This document shows positions 61,777-64,000 of a stretch of 64,000 nucleotides of DNA, one piece after another (position 1 is the first letter of the stretch; each line of letters opens with the position of its first letter). Source of the stretch: Sphaerisporangium siamense. Its GTDB lineage: Bacteria > Actinomycetota > Actinomycetes > Streptosporangiales > Streptosporangiaceae. Both the position numbers and the translations under genes were made by a program. Below the pieces are notes generated by a model. It had not been told where the DNA came from and made no database searches. It worked only from the letters and a program-made list of their open reading frames with translations. Location: contig NZ_JACHND010000001.1 in assembly GCF_014205275.1 (NCBI RefSeq), forward strand, positions 558,001 to 622,000. The letters run 5' to 3'.

Positions 61777-62160
61777 ATGCGCACTTCATTCGCCGCCCGG
61801 GGCCTCGTCGCCCTGGCCGTGGTCGCCGGAGCGGGCTGGGCCGGGACCGCGGGCGCGTCGGCCGCCGTCCCGTGCGGGGAGGGGACGATGACGCCGCTGA
61901 ACTCGCCGACCACGGTGTACTGCGAGCACACCTCCCCCGGCGTCACGGAGCCCGGCGTGTACGGCGTCACGGAGCCCACCCCGCCGCGCTACGCCGCGCC
62001 CGGGGGCCTGGACGGGTACGGCGGCGGCGTACCCGCGGGGTTCGAGAACGCCGGGCGGCCGTCGCGACTGCTGTCGGGGAGCGCGGCCGTGGCCGGGCTG
62101 GCCGGCATCTCCGACCTGTCCATAGAGACGCCCCTGCTCAGCGGTCTCGGCGTCCGCTGA
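61777..62160 (+). CDS. Small secreted protein with GVTEP repeats
   Basis: 127 residues. Signal peptide MRTSFAARGLVALAVVAGAG, cleaved near ASAA-V (about residue 30). Mature part has two cysteines (VPCGEG, VYCEHT) likely disulphide-linked, and short repeats SPGVTEPGVYGVTEP. No family recognised. AGGGAG 5 bases before the ATG. Probably a cell-surface protein. Confidence 0.65.
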   Translation: MRTSFAARGLVALAVVAGAGWAGTAGASAAVPCGEGTMTPLNSPTTVYCEHTSPGVTEPGVYGVTEPTPPRYAAPGGLDGYGGGVPAGFENAGRPSRLLSGSAAVAGLAGISDLSIETPLLSGLGVR

Positions 62161-62169
62161 CCCGCCCGC

Positions 62170-62201
62170 GGCCCGTGACGTCCCCGGAGACGTCATGGGC
62201 C
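62170..62201. terminator. Terminator hairpin between convergent genes
   Basis: 13-base stem GGCCCGTGACGTC / GACGTCATGGGCC (one G-T wobble) with a 6-base loop, 9 bases after the secreted-protein stop and 24 bases from the TPR gene stop. Should act on both strands. Confidence 0.7.
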
Positions 62202-62224
62202 GCCGCGCGGGACTCGGCAGGCAC

Positions 62225-62770
62225 TCAGCAGGGGACGTCGAGCAGGGCGTCCAGATCGTCCTCGGGGAGGCCGAGGTCCACGCGGATGCGGTAGCGGGTC
62301 CGCAGGAGGGCGTCGCGCGTGTCGTGGGCGTCGTGGGCGCCGCCGGCGAGGACGCCCTCGGTCGCCCAGTCGTGCGCCCCGTTGAGGTCGCCGTAGGCCA
62401 GAAGGGTCTCGGCGACGTGGAGCGCGGTCATCGGATCGACGCGCCCCTCGGCCTTGATCGAGTCCACCAGCTCGCGGGCCTCGTCCGGGCGGTCGAGCTC
62501 GAAGAGGGTGTCGGCGATACCGGCCCGTGGATCGACGCCGACCTCGCCGCCGTCCTCCAGCGCCCGCTGGAAGCATTCGAGCGCCCGGGCCGGCTGCCCC
62601 GCCTGCCGCCATTCCTCGGCGGCCAGCACGAGGATCGCGGCACGGGACACGTCTCCGGACCCGTAGCCGCGCGCCAGAGCATCGAGCCGCCCGGCCAAGG
62701 CTCCGTGGTCGTCGTCCAGGAGCGCCTGTTCGAGCAGACGATCAAGCTGCTCACGCGTCACATGTGCCAC
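62225..62770 (-). CDS. TPR-repeat protein
   Basis: 181 residues, all helical. TPR-type helix pairs are visible: ILVLAAEEWRQAGQPARALECFQRAL, then ADTLFELDRPDEARELVDSI and AETLLAYGDLNGAHDWATEGVL. No signal. A protein-interaction role is likely. ATG; divergent from the small anchored protein gene at 62931. Confidence 0.8.
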   Translation of the reverse strand: MAHVTREQLDRLLEQALLDDDHGALAGRLDALARGYGSGDVSRAAILVLAAEEWRQAGQPARALECFQRALEDGGEVGVDPRAGIADTLFELDRPDEARELVDSIKAEGRVDPMTALHVAETLLAYGDLNGAHDWATEGVLAGGAHDAHDTRDALLRTRYRIRVDLGLPEDDLDALLDVPC

Positions 62771-62930
62771 AAGACGAGATTACCGAGCGACGCTCCACTA
62801 TGCGGGGACAACGGGGGGCATTGCTTCGGCCCCGATTCGCACACGTTTGACTACGCACCGCGTGTCGCACGAGCTGAGAGGGCATATCCGCCCTGCCTGG
62901 AAGGTCACCACGCCGTTCTAGGGAGCCGCG

Positions 62931-63176
62931 ATGGACATGTCCTGGCAGACGGCCCTCGCCCTGAGCTGCGCCGCCGTGCTGGCCGCCGCCGTCCCCGGAA
63001 CCCTCGGGTACGCCACCGCCCGGCTGGAGAGGGCCGACAGCCAGCACGCGGAGGTGCTCCGCCTGCGGGCCGAGATCCAGTCGGTGCGCAGGACCGACCG
63101 GCAGATCCCCACCCCCTGCATGGACGGACGCGTGAGGAACGGGGGCCGCACCGGTGCCGAAGATCTGCCGGGCTAG
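62931..63176 (+). CDS. Small membrane-anchored hypothetical protein
   Basis: 81 residues: a hydrophobic N-terminus (TALALSCAAVLAAAVPGTLGYATA, residues 7-30), then a charged helix (ERADSQHAEVLRLRAEIQSVRR) and a polar tail. Could be an anchored coiled-coil peptide. AGGGAG sits 6 bases before the ATG. Coding bias fits, but no homologue is recognised. Confidence 0.5.
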   Translation: MDMSWQTALALSCAAVLAAAVPGTLGYATARLERADSQHAEVLRLRAEIQSVRRTDRQIPTPCMDGRVRNGGRTGAEDLPG

Positions 63177-63216
63177 GCCCGATTTATCCGCATAAAAGAT
63201 GATCCCCTGCCGCCGG

Positions 63217-64000
63217 TCAGCCGGCCGCGTCGAAGACCTCGCGCAGCCGGGCCGCGAACGCCTTCGGGTGCGAGGTCAGCCCGTTGTGGCCGCCGGGGAA
63301 CTCCGCCACCTCCGTTCCGAGCAGCAGCGCCAGCTCCTCGGCGCAGGCGTGGTCGAAGAAGCCCCGCGCGGTCGTGCGCCCGGCGGCCGGCACGACGCGG
63401 GTCGAGGTGCCCTTGAGCGCGGCGACGGCCGGGACGTCCAGCTCGCAGTGGCGCGTGGCGGGGATGTCGTGGGTGAAGAAGAAGTGCATGTTGGCGATGC
63501 GCTCGCGGGACACCGGCGGCGGCAGCTCGACGTCGGGCTCCCTGTCGGCGAACCCGGCCCCGGTGACCTCGGCCAGCATCTTGAAGGCCGCGCCCCAGCC
63601 CTCGTCGCGGTAGGTCTCCTGCAGCCGGGCCAGCACCGCGTCGGCGTCGGCGCGCGCGCCGGGCGTCAGAAGCGACAGCGCGGGCGGCTCGTGCGCGACG
63701 AGCGTGCCGACCTGCTCCGGGTGCCGGACGGCGAGGGCCAGGCCGATGAGCCCGCCGTAACTGGAGCCCAGCAGTAGCGCGGGCTCGGTCGTGAGCGCGG
63801 CCAGCAGGCGGTGGACGTCGTCCGCGTGCGTCTCGACCGAGATGGCGGCATCGGGATCGCCGGGGACGCTCCTGGACAGGCCCCTGCGGTCGTAGGTGAC
63901 GACGGTGTGGTCGCCGTCGAGGCGCGCGACCAGGCCCTTGGTGCGCTCGGCGTCGCCCTCGCCGCCCTGGAGCACGAGCAGCAGCGGGCCCGAGCCGCGG
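63217..64000 (-). CDS. Alpha/beta hydrolase (5' end beyond the window)
   Basis: At least 261 codons are visible; the frame continues off the right edge (upstream reading RGSGPLLLVLQGGEGDA, oxyanion HG-like strand). Nucleophile elbow GSSYGGLIG, acid region and His in PGGHNGLTSHP near the C-terminus. Hydrolase of unknown substrate, complete catalytic C-terminal part. Gene after a 40-base gap from the convergent anchored-protein gene. Confidence 0.85.
   Translation of the reverse strand, partial: RGSGPLLLVLQGGEGDAERTKGLVARLDGDHTVVTYDRRGLSRSVPGDPDAAISVETHADDVHRLLAALTTEPALLLGSSYGGLIGLALAVRHPEQVGTLVAHEPPALSLLTPGARADADAVLARLQETYRDEGWGAAFKMLAEVTGAGFADREPDVELPPPVSRERIANMHFFFTHDIPATRHCELDVPAVAALKGTSTRVVPAAGRTTARGFFDHACAEELALLLGTEVAEFPGGHNGLTSHPKAFAARLREVFDAAG

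Overview
The window is 64 kb of chromosomal DNA with very high GC content, dense coding and strong G/C third-position bias. The gene content is that of a mycelial actinomycete, and I infer a member of Streptosporangiales or a close relative. The main reasons are the developmental regulators BldC, BldN and RsbN, an HspR-type dnaK operon, menaquinone genes beside nuo, and gene orders shared with mycobacteria and streptomycetes. I see no tRNA, rRNA, CRISPR array, insertion sequence or prophage. This is mostly a conserved core region with a few accessory genes.

Layout. (1) 1-16379, minus strand: the 14-gene complex I operon nuoA-N (nuoN cut by the window edge), preceded by menJ and menG. A perfect Rex operator lies between menG and menJ. 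(2) 16458-20522: a secreted delta-60-repeat protein, a DUF4229 membrane protein, bldC, a two-gene cassette with an anthrax-lethal-factor-like zinc protease, and a PLDc_N membrane protein. (3) 20637-34122, all minus strand: rex-hemA-hemC-hemD-hemB, a small primase/polymerase-like gene, hemL, a LysR regulator, a histidine phosphatase, then the System II cytochrome c maturation genes (thioredoxin lipoprotein, ccdA, resB, ccsB). A second Rex operator sits in front of rex. (4) 34342-41648: glutaredoxin-like protein, a 7TM-ABM fusion, bldN, rsbN (with a BldN-type promoter), a HAD phosphatase, an acyltransferase/SDR pair, the 32-residue ribosomal protein bS22 and an excisionase-like HTH protein. (5) 41970-53057: a putative phosphatase, acuC, a MacAB-type exporter with an MFS gene, an EF-hand protein, proC, an NTF2-like protein, a secreted peptidase-like hydrolase and a lipoprotein. 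(6) 53361-60251: dnaK-grpE-dnaJ-hspR-clpB behind two HAIR operators. (7) 60420-64000: an orphan cytochrome P450 with an unusual leader, a secreted protein, a TPR protein, a small anchored protein and a partial alpha/beta hydrolase.

How it fits together: the respiratory genes (complex I, menaquinone, haem and cytochrome c maturation) lie in two blocks, each headed by a Rex site, so NADH/NAD+ sensing probably controls both. The BldN/RsbN pair and BldC are morphogenesis regulators. The dnaK block is an autoregulated heat-shock unit. The least explained parts are the lethal-factor-like protease with its small partner, the 7TM-ABM fusion, and the inverted repeats in front of bldC and the P450 gene.
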